Origin: Actinomyces faecalis
GTDB taxonomy: Bacteria > Actinomycetota > Actinomycetes > Actinomycetales > Actinomycetaceae
NCBI RefSeq assembly: GCF_013184985.2
Contig: NZ_CP063418.1
Span: 2,046,001-2,110,000, forward strand
Length of the DNA: 64,000 nt
Direction of reading: 5' to 3'
In this document: positions 57,531 to 64,000 of the stretch, one piece after another
How the letters are laid out: each line of letters starts with the position of its first letter
How positions within the stretch are numbered: position 1 is the stretch's first letter
Made by a program: the position numbers and the translations under genes
Notes under the pieces: generated by a model
The model's input: only the letters and a program-made list of their open reading frames with translations
Told to the model about the DNA's origin: nothing
Database searches by the model: none

Positions 57531-58819
57531 GAGAGGAACCCTTCGTAGTGGCGCTGCTGGAGCTGGGAGTTGATCTCCTTGACCGTCTGCAGACCGACGC
57601 CGACCATGATGAGGATCGTCGTACCACCGAAGGGCAGGTTCTGAGACAGTCCGAGCCAGGTGACGGCCAGGGTCGGCAGCAGGGCCAGGACCAGCAGGTA
57701 GACCGAACCAGCGGTGGTCACGCGGTTGATGACGTAGGAGAGGTAGGTGACGGTCGGCTCACCGGCACGGATGCCCGGGATGAAACCGCCGTACTTCTTC
57801 ATGTTGTCCGCAATCTCTTCCGGGTTGAAGGTGATCGTGGTGTAGAAGAAGGTGAAGAAGAGGATGAGTAGGCCGTACCCAATGAGGTAGACCGGGTCGG
57901 TCTGGCGCAGGTTCGTCGAGATCCACTGGACCCACGAGCTCGTCGGCGAGCCGAACTGGGCGATGAGCTGGGGCATGGACAGGATCGAGGACGCGAAGAT
58001 GACGGGGATGACGCCCGCAGTGTTGATCTTGATCGGGATGTAGGTGGTCGAGCCACCGTACTGACGACGGCCGATCATGCGCTTGGCGTACTGAACCGGG
58101 ATGCGCCGGGTGGCCTGCTCGATGAAGACCACGGCCACGGTCGCCAGCAGGATGACAGCCAGCACGGTGAGGAACTTCGACGCACCGCCGTTGCCACCCA
58201 GGATCGAGAAGAGGTTCTGGGGCATACGTGCCACGATCGAGGTGAAGATGAGCAGCGACATGCCGTTGCCGATGCCCTTCTCGGTGATGAGCTCACCCAG
58301 CCACATGATCAGGCCGGTTCCTGCGGTCATCGTGATGATCATAAGAGCGAGGTTGACGGCCGAGGAGTCGGGGATGACGGCGACGGAGCAGCCCGTGAAC
58401 AGGTTGCCGGAGGAGGCGGTCGCCACGATGGTGGCCGACTGGAGCACGCCCAGGCCGATCGTGAGGTAACGGGTGTACTCCGTGAGCTTGGCCGTGCCGG
58501 CCTGCCCCTCCTTGTGCAGCTCCTCGAAGCGGGGGATCACCACGCGCAGCAGCTGGATGATGATCGACGCGGTGATGTAGGGCATGATCCCCAGCGCGAA
58601 GACGCTGAGCTGGAGGAGCGCCCCGCCGGAGAAGATGTTGATCAGGCTCAGAAGCCCAGCGTCCTGGCTCTCACCGATGCACTGCCGGACGTTCCTCATG
58701 TCCACGCCAGGCGTCGGCAGCACCGACCCGAACCGGAACAGCGCCATGATACCCAGCGTGAAGAGGAGCTTCTTCCTCAGGTCGGGCGTGCGGAACGCCT
58801 GCATAAACGCGCTGAGCAC
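57527..58819 (-). CDS. secY: Preprotein translocase subunit SecY
   Basis: 430 aa, ten membrane helices. FRFGSVLPTPGVDM near the N-terminus (plug region), GGALLQLSVFALGIMPYITASII (second helix), GNGMSLLIF, and FFYTTITFNPEEIADNMKKYGGFIPGIR before the C-terminal helices. Forms the Sec channel with SecE and SecG. Confidence 0.97.
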   Translation of the reverse strand: MLSAFMQAFRTPDLRKKLLFTLGIMALFRFGSVLPTPGVDMRNVRQCIGESQDAGLLSLINIFSGGALLQLSVFALGIMPYITASIIIQLLRVVIPRFEELHKEGQAGTAKLTEYTRYLTIGLGVLQSATIVATASSGNLFTGCSVAVIPDSSAVNLALMIITMTAGTGLIMWLGELITEKGIGNGMSLLIFTSIVARMPQNLFSILGGNGGASKFLTVLAVILLATVAVVFIEQATRRIPVQYAKRMIGRRQYGGSTTYIPIKINTAGVIPVIFASSILSMPQLIAQFGSPTSSWVQWISTNLRQTDPVYLIGYGLLILFFTFFYTTITFNPEEIADNMKKYGGFIPGIRAGEPTVTYLSYVINRVTTAGSVYLLVLALLPTLAVTWLGLSQNLPFGGTTILIMVGVGLQTVKEINSQLQQRHYEGFLS

Positions 58820-58991
58820 TCGGACTCCTCATAGTGGCGGGGACGTGAGAACCTCCGGCTGGCGGACCCGCCACCGAGGGGCGCCAACAGGCACCGTGCG
58901 CCACCTTACAACGCGAATACAGGCGGTAGTACAGCCGTCAGCAATTCGGTACGGGGTATAGGTCACGCTCCTACGGTTCTGAACGACGACG

Positions 58992-59031
58992 AGGCCCCTG
59001 CCCACCAGCGTCGGCTGGTGGCCAGGGGCCT
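58992..59031 (-). terminator. Hairpin between rplO and secY
   Basis: 18-base arms AGGCCCCTGCCCACCAGC / GCTGGTGGCCAGGGGCCT with one mismatch and a 4-base loop, in the 239-base gap. May reduce transcription into secY; the rest of the gap (58820-58991) is the probable secY promoter region. Confidence 0.75.
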
Positions 59032-59058
59032 GTGATCCCTCCGAGAGGGATGTCGTCG

Positions 59059-59532
59059 TCAGCGGGCCGCGATGGACCCGCCAGCCGCCTCGACCTTCTC
59101 CTTGGCGGAGCCGGACCAGGCGTCGACAGTGATGTCGAGCTTGACGTTGACGTCACCGCTGCCGAGCACCTTGACCAGACGGCCGCCGCGGACGGCGCCC
59201 TTGGCCACGAGGTCCTCAACACTCACCGCGCCGCCCTCGGGGAAGAGCTCGGCGATACGGCCGACGTTGACCGGCTGGAACTCCACGCGGTTCGGGTTGC
59301 GGAAGCCACGGAGCTTGGGCAGACGCATGTGCAGCGGCATCTGACCACCCTCGAAGCCCGCGCGGACCTGGTAGCGGGCCTTGGTGCCCTTGGTACCACG
59401 TCCCGAGGTCTTACCCTTCGAGCCCTCACCACGACCCACGCGGGTCTTGGCCTTCTTCGAACCGGGGGCCGGACGCAGGTGGTGCAGCTTGACGACCTGG
59501 ACCTTGTCCTCGTTCTTCGTGCTGTCAGCCAT
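59059..59532 (-). CDS. rplO: 50S ribosomal protein L15
   Basis: 157 aa. [20 protein letters not shown], the Gly-rich [36 protein letters not shown] 59532 is preferred over 59547; it follows GAGG. Confidence 0.97.
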   Translation of the reverse strand: MADSTKNEDKVQVVKLHHLRPAPGSKKAKTRVGRGEGSKGKTSGRGTKGTKARYQVRAGFEGGQMPLHMRLPKLRGFRNPNRVEFQPVNVGRIAELFPEGGAVSVEDLVAKGAVRGGRLVKVLGSGDVNVKLDITVDAWSGSAKEKVEAAGGSIAAR

Positions 59533-59533
59533 C

Positions 59534-59731
59534 TCAGGCCTCCTCAACGGTGACCAGGTGGGTCACCGTGGCGATCATGCCGCGCACAGAGGGGTTGTCC
59601 TCACGCACGACGGACTGGCGGATCTTACGCAGGCCAAGAGAGTGCAGGGTCTCGCGCTGGCGACGCGTGCCGCCAATGCCCGAGCGGACCTGCGTGATCC
59701 TGAGCTGCTTGTTCTCGGTGGCGGAAGCCAT
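59534..59731 (-). CDS. rpmD: 50S ribosomal protein L30
   Basis: 65 aa. [20 protein letters not shown] and [19 protein letters not shown] define L30. ATG 59731 overlaps the rpsE stop by one base (TGATG). Confidence 0.97.
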   Translation of the reverse strand: MASATENKQLRITQVRSGIGGTRRQRETLHSLGLRKIRQSVVREDNPSVRGMIATVTHLVTVEEA

Positions 59732-60444
59732 CACGCACCCACTCCTTCAGCGGCCTTCTCGGCCTCCTTCTTCTCGGCCGCGGCGCGCTTGTCAGCCTCG
59801 CCCTCAGCGCGAGCCCGCAGCATCGACTGCGGGGCGACGTCCTCCAGGGGCAGGCCACGACGGGCGGCCACGCCCTCAGGCTGCTCGAGCTGCTTGAGCG
59901 CGGCCACCGTCGCGTGGACGATGTTGATCGCGTTCGAGGAGCCGAGCGACTTGGACAGGATGTCGTGGACGCCGGCACAGTCCAGCACAGCGCGCACCGG
60001 ACCACCGGCGATCACACCGGTACCCGGGGAGGCCGGACGCAGGAGGACGACTCCGGCGGAGTCCTCGCCCTGGACCAGGTGCGGGATAGTGCGGCGAATC
60101 ATCGGGACGTGGAAGAAGTTCTTCTTCGCGACCTCGACCGCCTTGGCAATGGCGGCGGGAACTTCCTTCGCCTTGCCGTAGCCGACGCCGACCGTGCCCT
60201 CACCGTCACCCACGACGACCAGGGCCGTGAAGGTGAAGCGACGGCCGCCCTTGACGACCTTGGACACACGGTTGATGGTGACGACGCGCTCGATGTACTT
60301 GTCGTCGTTGCCGCGGCCGTTGTTGCGGTCCCGGCGGTCGTTGTTGCGGTCGCGACGGCCGCGGCCCTCGCCACGACGCTCGTCGTTCTCGTTGCGGGCC
60401 GAGCCGTCAGACGACGCGGACCTGTCTCGCTGCGGTGCAGCCAT
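59731..60444 (-). CDS. rpsE: 30S ribosomal protein S5
   Basis: 237 aa. S5 body from about residue 48 ([59 protein letters not shown]). The first 45 residues are an Arg/Asn/Asp-rich disordered extension, and an Ala/Glu/Lys tail of about 30 residues follows the body. Confidence 0.97.
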   Translation of the reverse strand: MAAPQRDRSASSDGSARNENDERRGEGRGRRDRNNDRRDRNNGRGNDDKYIERVVTINRVSKVVKGGRRFTFTALVVVGDGEGTVGVGYGKAKEVPAAIAKAVEVAKKNFFHVPMIRRTIPHLVQGEDSAGVVLLRPASPGTGVIAGGPVRAVLDCAGVHDILSKSLGSSNAINIVHATVAALKQLEQPEGVAARRGLPLEDVAPQSMLRARAEGEADKRAAAEKKEAEKAAEGVGA

Positions 60445-60475
60445 CAGATGTTCCTCTGCTTTCTCGTCGTCTGGC

Positions 60476-60850
60476 TCAGAGCTTCAGGCCGCCCTCACGG
60501 GCGCCCTCCGCGACGGCCGCGACGCGACCGTGGTACTTCATTCCGCCACGGTCGAAGACGACCGCTTCGATGCCCAGGGCCTTGGCGCGCTCGGCGACGA
60601 GCTCACCGACCTTGTGCGCAGCGCCGACCTTGTGGCCCTCGGCGCCCTTGACGGCGTCCTCGAGCGTGGAGGCGGAGCACAGGGTGTGGCCGATCGTGTC
60701 GTCGACAACCTGGGCCACCATGTGACGGTTGGACCGGGTAACGACGAGGCGGGGGCGCTCGGCGGTGCCGTTGACGTGCTTGCGCACGCGCTGGTGGCGG
60801 ATCTTGCGGGCAAGGGTCTTGGACTTGCCCCTCTTGATCGCGTAAGCCAT
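60476..60850 (-). CDS. rplR: 50S ribosomal protein L18
   Basis: 124 aa. [39 protein letters not shown], and [20 protein letters not shown]. Start ATG 60850, 2 bases after the rplF stop. Confidence 0.97.
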   Translation of the reverse strand: MAYAIKRGKSKTLARKIRHQRVRKHVNGTAERPRLVVTRSNRHMVAQVVDDTIGHTLCSASTLEDAVKGAEGHKVGAAHKVGELVAERAKALGIEAVVFDRGGMKYHGRVAAVAEGAREGGLKL

Positions 60851-60852
60851 GG

Positions 60853-61392
60853 TCACTTACCAGCCTTTCCGACCTTGCGGCGCACGTTCTCGCCGGCGTA
60901 GCGCACGCCCTTGCCCTTGTAGGGCTCCGGGGGGCGGATCTTGCGGATGTTCGCGGCGACCTCGCCGACCTGCTCCTTGGAGATGCCGGAGACCTCGATC
61001 TTGAGGTTGCCGTCCACCTTGAGGGTGATGCCCTCAGGAGCCTCGACGACCACGGTGTGCGAGAAACCGAGCGAGAGCTCGATGCCCGTGCCCTTCTGGG
61101 CAGCGCGGTAACCGGTTCCGACGATCTCGAGGTTCCTCGTGTAGCCCTCGGTCACGCCGACGATCATGTTGTTAATGAGCGTGCGCGACAGGCCGTGCAG
61201 CGAGCGGGACTCACGCTCGTCGTTGGGACGGGTCACCAGGATGGTGCCGTCCTCCTGTCGGGTGACGCTCAGCGGCTGCGCGATCGTGCGCGACAGGGTG
61301 CCCTTGGGACCCTTGACGGTCACGTCGTTGCCGTCGATGGTCACGTCCACTCCGGCGGGAACCGGAACGGGAAGACGTCCAATACGAGACAT
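60853..61392 (-). CDS. rplF: 50S ribosomal protein L6
   Basis: 179 aa. [40 protein letters not shown], and [19 protein letters not shown] close to the C-terminus; complete L6 with two domains. Confidence 0.98.
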   Translation of the reverse strand: MSRIGRLPVPVPAGVDVTIDGNDVTVKGPKGTLSRTIAQPLSVTRQEDGTILVTRPNDERESRSLHGLSRTLINNMIVGVTEGYTRNLEIVGTGYRAAQKGTGIELSLGFSHTVVVEAPEGITLKVDGNLKIEVSGISKEQVGEVAANIRKIRPPEPYKGKGVRYAGENVRRKVGKAGK

Positions 61393-61414
61393 TGCTATTC
61401 CTCCGTTCCCTGTG

Positions 61415-61813
61415 TCACCAGACGTAGGCGAGGACTTCGCCGCCCACGCCCTTGGCCTCAGCCTGCTTGTCGGTCAGGAGGCCGGAGGAGGTGGACAGGA
61501 TGGCCACCCCCAGACCGCCGAGGACCTTGGGCAGGTTCGTGGACTTGGCGTACACGCGAAGGCCGGGCTTGGAGACTCGCTTGAGGCCCTGGATGGCCCG
61601 CTGGCGGTTGGCTCCGTACTTCAGGCTCAGCGTGAGCGTCTTGCCGACCTGTGCGTCGGAGACCTCGAAGTCGGCGATGTAGCCCTCGGCCTTGAGCATC
61701 TCGGCGATGCTCACCTTGAGCTTGCTCGACGGCATCGAGACGGCGTCGTGGTAGGCGTTGTTTGCGTTACGCAGACGGGTCAGCATGTCTGCGATCGGGT
61801 CTGTCATAGTCAT
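61415..61813 (-). CDS. rpsH: 30S ribosomal protein S8
   Basis: 132 aa. [20 protein letters not shown] start and [20 protein letters not shown] end are the S8 hallmarks. In E. coli S8 represses the spc operon; no target site was identified here. Confidence 0.98.
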   Translation of the reverse strand: MTMTDPIADMLTRLRNANNAYHDAVSMPSSKLKVSIAEMLKAEGYIADFEVSDAQVGKTLTLSLKYGANRQRAIQGLKRVSKPGLRVYAKSTNLPKVLGGLGVAILSTSSGLLTDKQAEAKGVGGEVLAYVW

Positions 61814-61871
61814 GAGTGGGCCTGCGCCCTTCCTCGTCGTGGTTTCCTTCTCGGACCTGCGACGTAAGTTC

Positions 61872-62057
61872 TTACCAGCTGGACTTGCTCACGCCGGGGA
61901 GCTGGCCGCCGAGGGCCATCTCGCGCAGGCAGATACGGCACAGGCCGAACTTGCGGTACACCGAGTGCGGACGGCCGCAGCGCTGGCAGCGCGTGTAGGC
62001 ACGAACAGCGAACTTCGGCTTACGGTTGGCCTTCTCGATCAGAGCGGTCTTCGCCAT
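61872..62057 (-). CDS. rpsN: 30S ribosomal protein S14, zinc-binding type
   Basis: 61 aa, the short zinc form: [20 protein letters not shown] holds the four Cys (CxxC...CxxC). [18 protein letters not shown] ends the protein. One base after rplE. Confidence 0.98.
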   Translation of the reverse strand: MAKTALIEKANRKPKFAVRAYTRCQRCGRPHSVYRKFGLCRICLREMALGGQLPGVSKSSW

Positions 62058-62058
62058 G

Positions 62059-62616
62059 TCACTTCTCCTTGAAGGGGAAGCCGAGCTGCTTGAGCAGCGA
62101 GCGGGCCTCCTCGTCGGTCTTGGCCGTGGTCACCACGGTGATGTCCATGCCGCGCACGCGGTCGATGGAGTCAGCATCGATCTCGTGGAACACGGACTGC
62201 TCCGTAAGACCGAAGGTGTAGTTGCCGTTGCCGTCGAACTGCTTCGGGGACAGGCCGCGGAAGTCGCGGATGCGAGGAAGCGAGATCGAGATGAGGCGGT
62301 CCAGGAACTCCCACATGCGGTCGCCGCGCAGCGTGACGTGCGCACCGATCGGCATGCCCTCACGCAGCTTGAACTGGGCGATGGACTTGCGGGCCTTGGT
62401 GACCTGGGGCTTCTGACCGGTGATGGCAGCCAGGTCGCGCACGGCGCCCTCGATCATCTTGGAGTCGTGAGCAGCCTCGCCGACACCCATGTTGACGACG
62501 ACCTTGACGACACGCCCGACCTCCATCACGTTGCCGTGCTGGAACTCGCTCAGCAGGGCGGGGCGCACCTCCTCGGCGTACTTGGCCTTCAGGCGGGGGG
62601 TGGTGTTCTCAGCCAT
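62059..62616 (-). CDS. rplE: 50S ribosomal protein L5
   Basis: 185 aa. [40 protein letters not shown], and [20 protein letters not shown]. Binds 5S rRNA. ATG 62616, 2 bases after the rplX stop; GTG 62622 is less likely. Confidence 0.98.
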   Translation of the reverse strand: MAENTTPRLKAKYAEEVRPALLSEFQHGNVMEVGRVVKVVVNMGVGEAAHDSKMIEGAVRDLAAITGQKPQVTKARKSIAQFKLREGMPIGAHVTLRGDRMWEFLDRLISISLPRIRDFRGLSPKQFDGNGNYTFGLTEQSVFHEIDADSIDRVRGMDITVVTTAKTDEEARSLLKQLGFPFKEK

Positions 62617-62618
62617 GG

Positions 62619-62963
62619 TCACAGGTCCTCCCCGGACTTCTTGGCGTAGCGCACGCGGACGGTGCGCTTGGCGCCATTGGGGCGCTCGCCCTCCTCGACG
62701 CGGAAGCCCACGCGGGTGCGCTCCTTGGTCTTGGGGTCGACGAGCATGACGTTGGAGGCGTGGATCGGGGCCTCAACGGTCTCGATGCCGCCGGTGGTGG
62801 CGCCCTGGGCGGACTGGCCCACGCGCGTGTGCTTCGTGACGCGCTGGACGCCCTCGACAATCACGCGGTCCCTGCTGGGCAGGACCTCCAGGACACGGCC
62901 GGTCTTGCCCTTGTCCTTACCGGCGATGACGATGACCTGGTCGCCCTTCTTGATGCGTGCCAT
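62619..62963 (-). CDS. rplX: 50S ribosomal protein L24
   Basis: 114 aa. KOW motif [20 protein letters not shown], then [18 protein letters not shown] and the C-terminal [18 protein letters not shown]. Confidence 0.98.
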   Translation of the reverse strand: MARIKKGDQVIVIAGKDKGKTGRVLEVLPSRDRVIVEGVQRVTKHTRVGQSAQGATTGGIETVEAPIHASNVMLVDPKTKERTRVGFRVEEGERPNGAKRTVRVRYAKKSGEDL

Positions 62964-62965
62964 GT

Positions 62966-63334
62966 TCAGATCACCTCCGGGGCGAGCGAGACGATGCGCA
63001 TGAACTTCTTCTCGCGAAGCTCACGGCCGACGGGACCGAAGATGCGCGTACCGCGCGGGTCGCCGTCGTTCTTCAGGATGACGGCGGCATTCTCGTCGAA
63101 ACGGATGTACGAGCCGTCCGGACGCCGGCGCTCCTTGCGGGTGCGCACGACGACCGCCTTGACGACGTCGCCCTTCTTGACGTTGCCGCCGGGGATGGCG
63201 TCCTTCACGGTAGCGACGATCGTGTCGCCGATGCCCGCATAGCGCCGACCCGAGCCGCCGAGCACACGGATGCACAGGATCTCCTTGGCACCGGTGTTGT
63301 CGGCGACCTTCAGTCGCGACTCCTGCTGGATCAT
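62966..63334 (-). CDS. rplN: 50S ribosomal protein L14
   Basis: 122 aa. [40 protein letters not shown], and [16 protein letters not shown]. First gene of the spc operon; a 352-base gap and terminator separate it from rpsQ. Confidence 0.98.
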   Translation of the reverse strand: MIQQESRLKVADNTGAKEILCIRVLGGSGRRYAGIGDTIVATVKDAIPGGNVKKGDVVKAVVVRTRKERRRPDGSYIRFDENAAVILKNDGDPRGTRIFGPVGRELREKKFMRIVSLAPEVI

Positions 63335-63528
63335 TGGGTGTTCTCCTGTCGTCGAGCCGGTTCTCGACAGCCCTGGTGGGGCGCGAGCCTGGCCGAACGT
63401 TCCTTCTTCTCATGCGCACTGCTCCCCCGCCGAGGCGTTGGATCCCGCGGCGCGTGGCTCCCAGCAGACACAGGCGCACAGGGCGCGAGGTCTCTGCCGG
63501 GCGCACCGAGGGCGCGCGCAACTCTCAC

Positions 63529-63558
63529 AGCCTAGTCCAACCGCATGATTCCGCGGAA
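63529..63558 (-). promoter_or_regulatory. Probable spc operon promoter
   Basis: In the 352-base gap between rpsQ and rplN the minus strand reads TAGGCT (63534-63529), the same -10 hexamer as tsaB and tsaD, with only a weak -35 (TTCCGC, 18 bases upstream). The leader to rplN would be about 190 bases. No other feature apart from the terminator is seen in the gap. Confidence 0.5.
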
Positions 63559-63622
63559 CCGGGCCGAGGCGAATCCTCCTGTGCCTTTGCTCACCGCGGT
63601 GACTCCCCGCCTCACAGCACGA

Positions 63623-63660
63623 CGACGCCGTCGCCTCCCACGCAGGAAACGACGGCGTCG
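63623..63660 (-). terminator. S10 operon terminator after rpsQ
   Basis: Perfect 11-bp stem CGACGCCGTCG / CGACGGCGTCG with a 16-base loop, 27 bases beyond the rpsQ stop. It marks the boundary between the S10 and spc operons. Confidence 0.75.
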
Positions 63661-63686
63661 CTGTGACTCAGGCCCGAGGCGTCAGG

Positions 63687-63965
63687 TCACTTGGCCTTCT
63701 CGGCGATCTCGACCAGGCGCCAGCGCTTGGTGGCGCTGAGCGGACGGGTCTCCATGATGACGACGAGGTCGCCGACGCCGGCCTCGTTGTTCTCGTCGTG
63801 GACCTTCACCTTCGAGGAACGGCGCAGGACCTTGCCGTACAGGGAGTGCTTGTAGCGCTCCTCAACCTCGACGACGATAGTCTTGTCCATCTTGTCGGAC
63901 ACGACGTAGCCGCGACGGACCTTGCGCTGGTTGCGCTCGGTGGTCTCGATGTTCTGCTCGCTCAC
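63687..63965 (-). CDS. rpsQ: 30S ribosomal protein S17
   Basis: 92 aa. [40 protein letters not shown], and [23 protein letters not shown] 63965 overlaps the rpmC stop (GTGA). Last gene of the S10 operon. Confidence 0.98.
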   Translation of the reverse strand: MSEQNIETTERNQRKVRRGYVVSDKMDKTIVVEVEERYKHSLYGKVLRRSSKVKVHDENNEAGVGDLVVIMETRPLSATKRWRLVEIAEKAK

Positions 63966-64000
63966 TTGGACTCCTCCGTGCTCGGAGCGGTACGGATGCC
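63962..64000 (-). CDS. rpmC: 50S ribosomal protein L29, C-terminal end only
   Basis: The last 12 codons and stop ([12 protein letters not shown]) are in the window, directly upstream of rpsQ and overlapping its start by 4 bases. The call rests on the universal rpmC-rpsQ order; the tail itself is not diagnostic. Confidence 0.8.
   Translation of the reverse strand, partial: GIRTAPSTEESK

Overview
The window is a high-G+C actinobacterial chromosome segment, most likely from the Actinomycetaceae (Actinomyces or a close relative). This rests on a WhiB3/WhiD-type regulator, a GuaB3 next to GuaB, a CIRCE-controlled groES, an RplQ with an actinobacterial tail, a three-subunit (type B) succinate dehydrogenase and many GTG starts. 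The genus is inferred, not proven. No rRNA, tRNA, insertion sequence, prophage or CRISPR array was seen.

Layout. 1-12.5 kb is a myo-inositol catabolism region: iolD (cut by the window edge), iolB, a class I aldolase-like gene and iolC on the minus strand; a divergent GntR/HutC regulator; a transaldolase-family gene; iolG; a second Gfo/Idh/MocA dehydrogenase with an IolE/IolI-like TIM-barrel protein; and two LacI regulators. Two operator families can be read directly: an ATTTGTC-CA-GACAAAT type beside TTGACG at iolC and the transaldolase gene, and a TTRACRCGCGTYAA type at iolG and the second dehydrogenase. Inside this region is a low-G+C patch (6.5-7.6 kb) with a decayed secreted cysteine-rich peptide gene, probably a bacteriocin precursor, and a four-helix membrane protein. 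12.8-16.2 kb is pta-ackA (acetate/ATP), ended by a perfect 32-bp inverted repeat.

16-44 kb is conserved actinobacterial housekeeping synteny, mostly minus strand: rnhA, ptsH, guaB3, an exonuclease, guaB, whiB3, groES, a methyltransferase, a YbdK-type ligase, tsaD, sdhBAC, rimI-tsaB-tsaE, alr, nnr, acpS, glmS, coaA, glmM, punA, rpsI-rplM and truA. The t6A genes (tsaE, tsaB, tsaD), the cell-wall precursor genes (alr, glmS, glmM) and the cofactor genes (nnr, acpS, coaA) cluster here. sdhCAB separates rimI from tsaD. Between punA and rpsI lies an unusual non-coding array: eight direct then five inverted copies of a GGCGGCGTGC core at 19-21 bp steps.

44-52.4 kb is an accessory island between truA and rplQ: an MgtC-like protein and an autoregulated operon encoding a lipoprotein binding protein, an ABC ATPase, a fused permease, a GDPD-family phosphodiesterase and a LacI regulator, with two strong operators around a TTGAGA/TATAGT promoter. 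A ROK kinase is divergent. 52.5-64 kb is the alpha/spc ribosomal operon (rplQ-rpoA-rpsK-rpsM-rpmJ-infA-map-adk-secY-rplO-rpmD-rpsE-rplR-rplF-rpsH-rpsN-rplE-rplX-rplN), then, beyond a terminator and a likely promoter, the end of the S10 operon (rpsQ, rpmC).

Two window-wide themes stand out. Convergent or operon-end gaps carry long near-perfect hairpins, usually without a T-tract. At least seven genes (rnhA, guaB3, tsaD, sdhC, tsaB, punA, the ROK gene) have a TANNNT -10 box 6-7 nt before the start codon, as expected for leaderless mRNAs.
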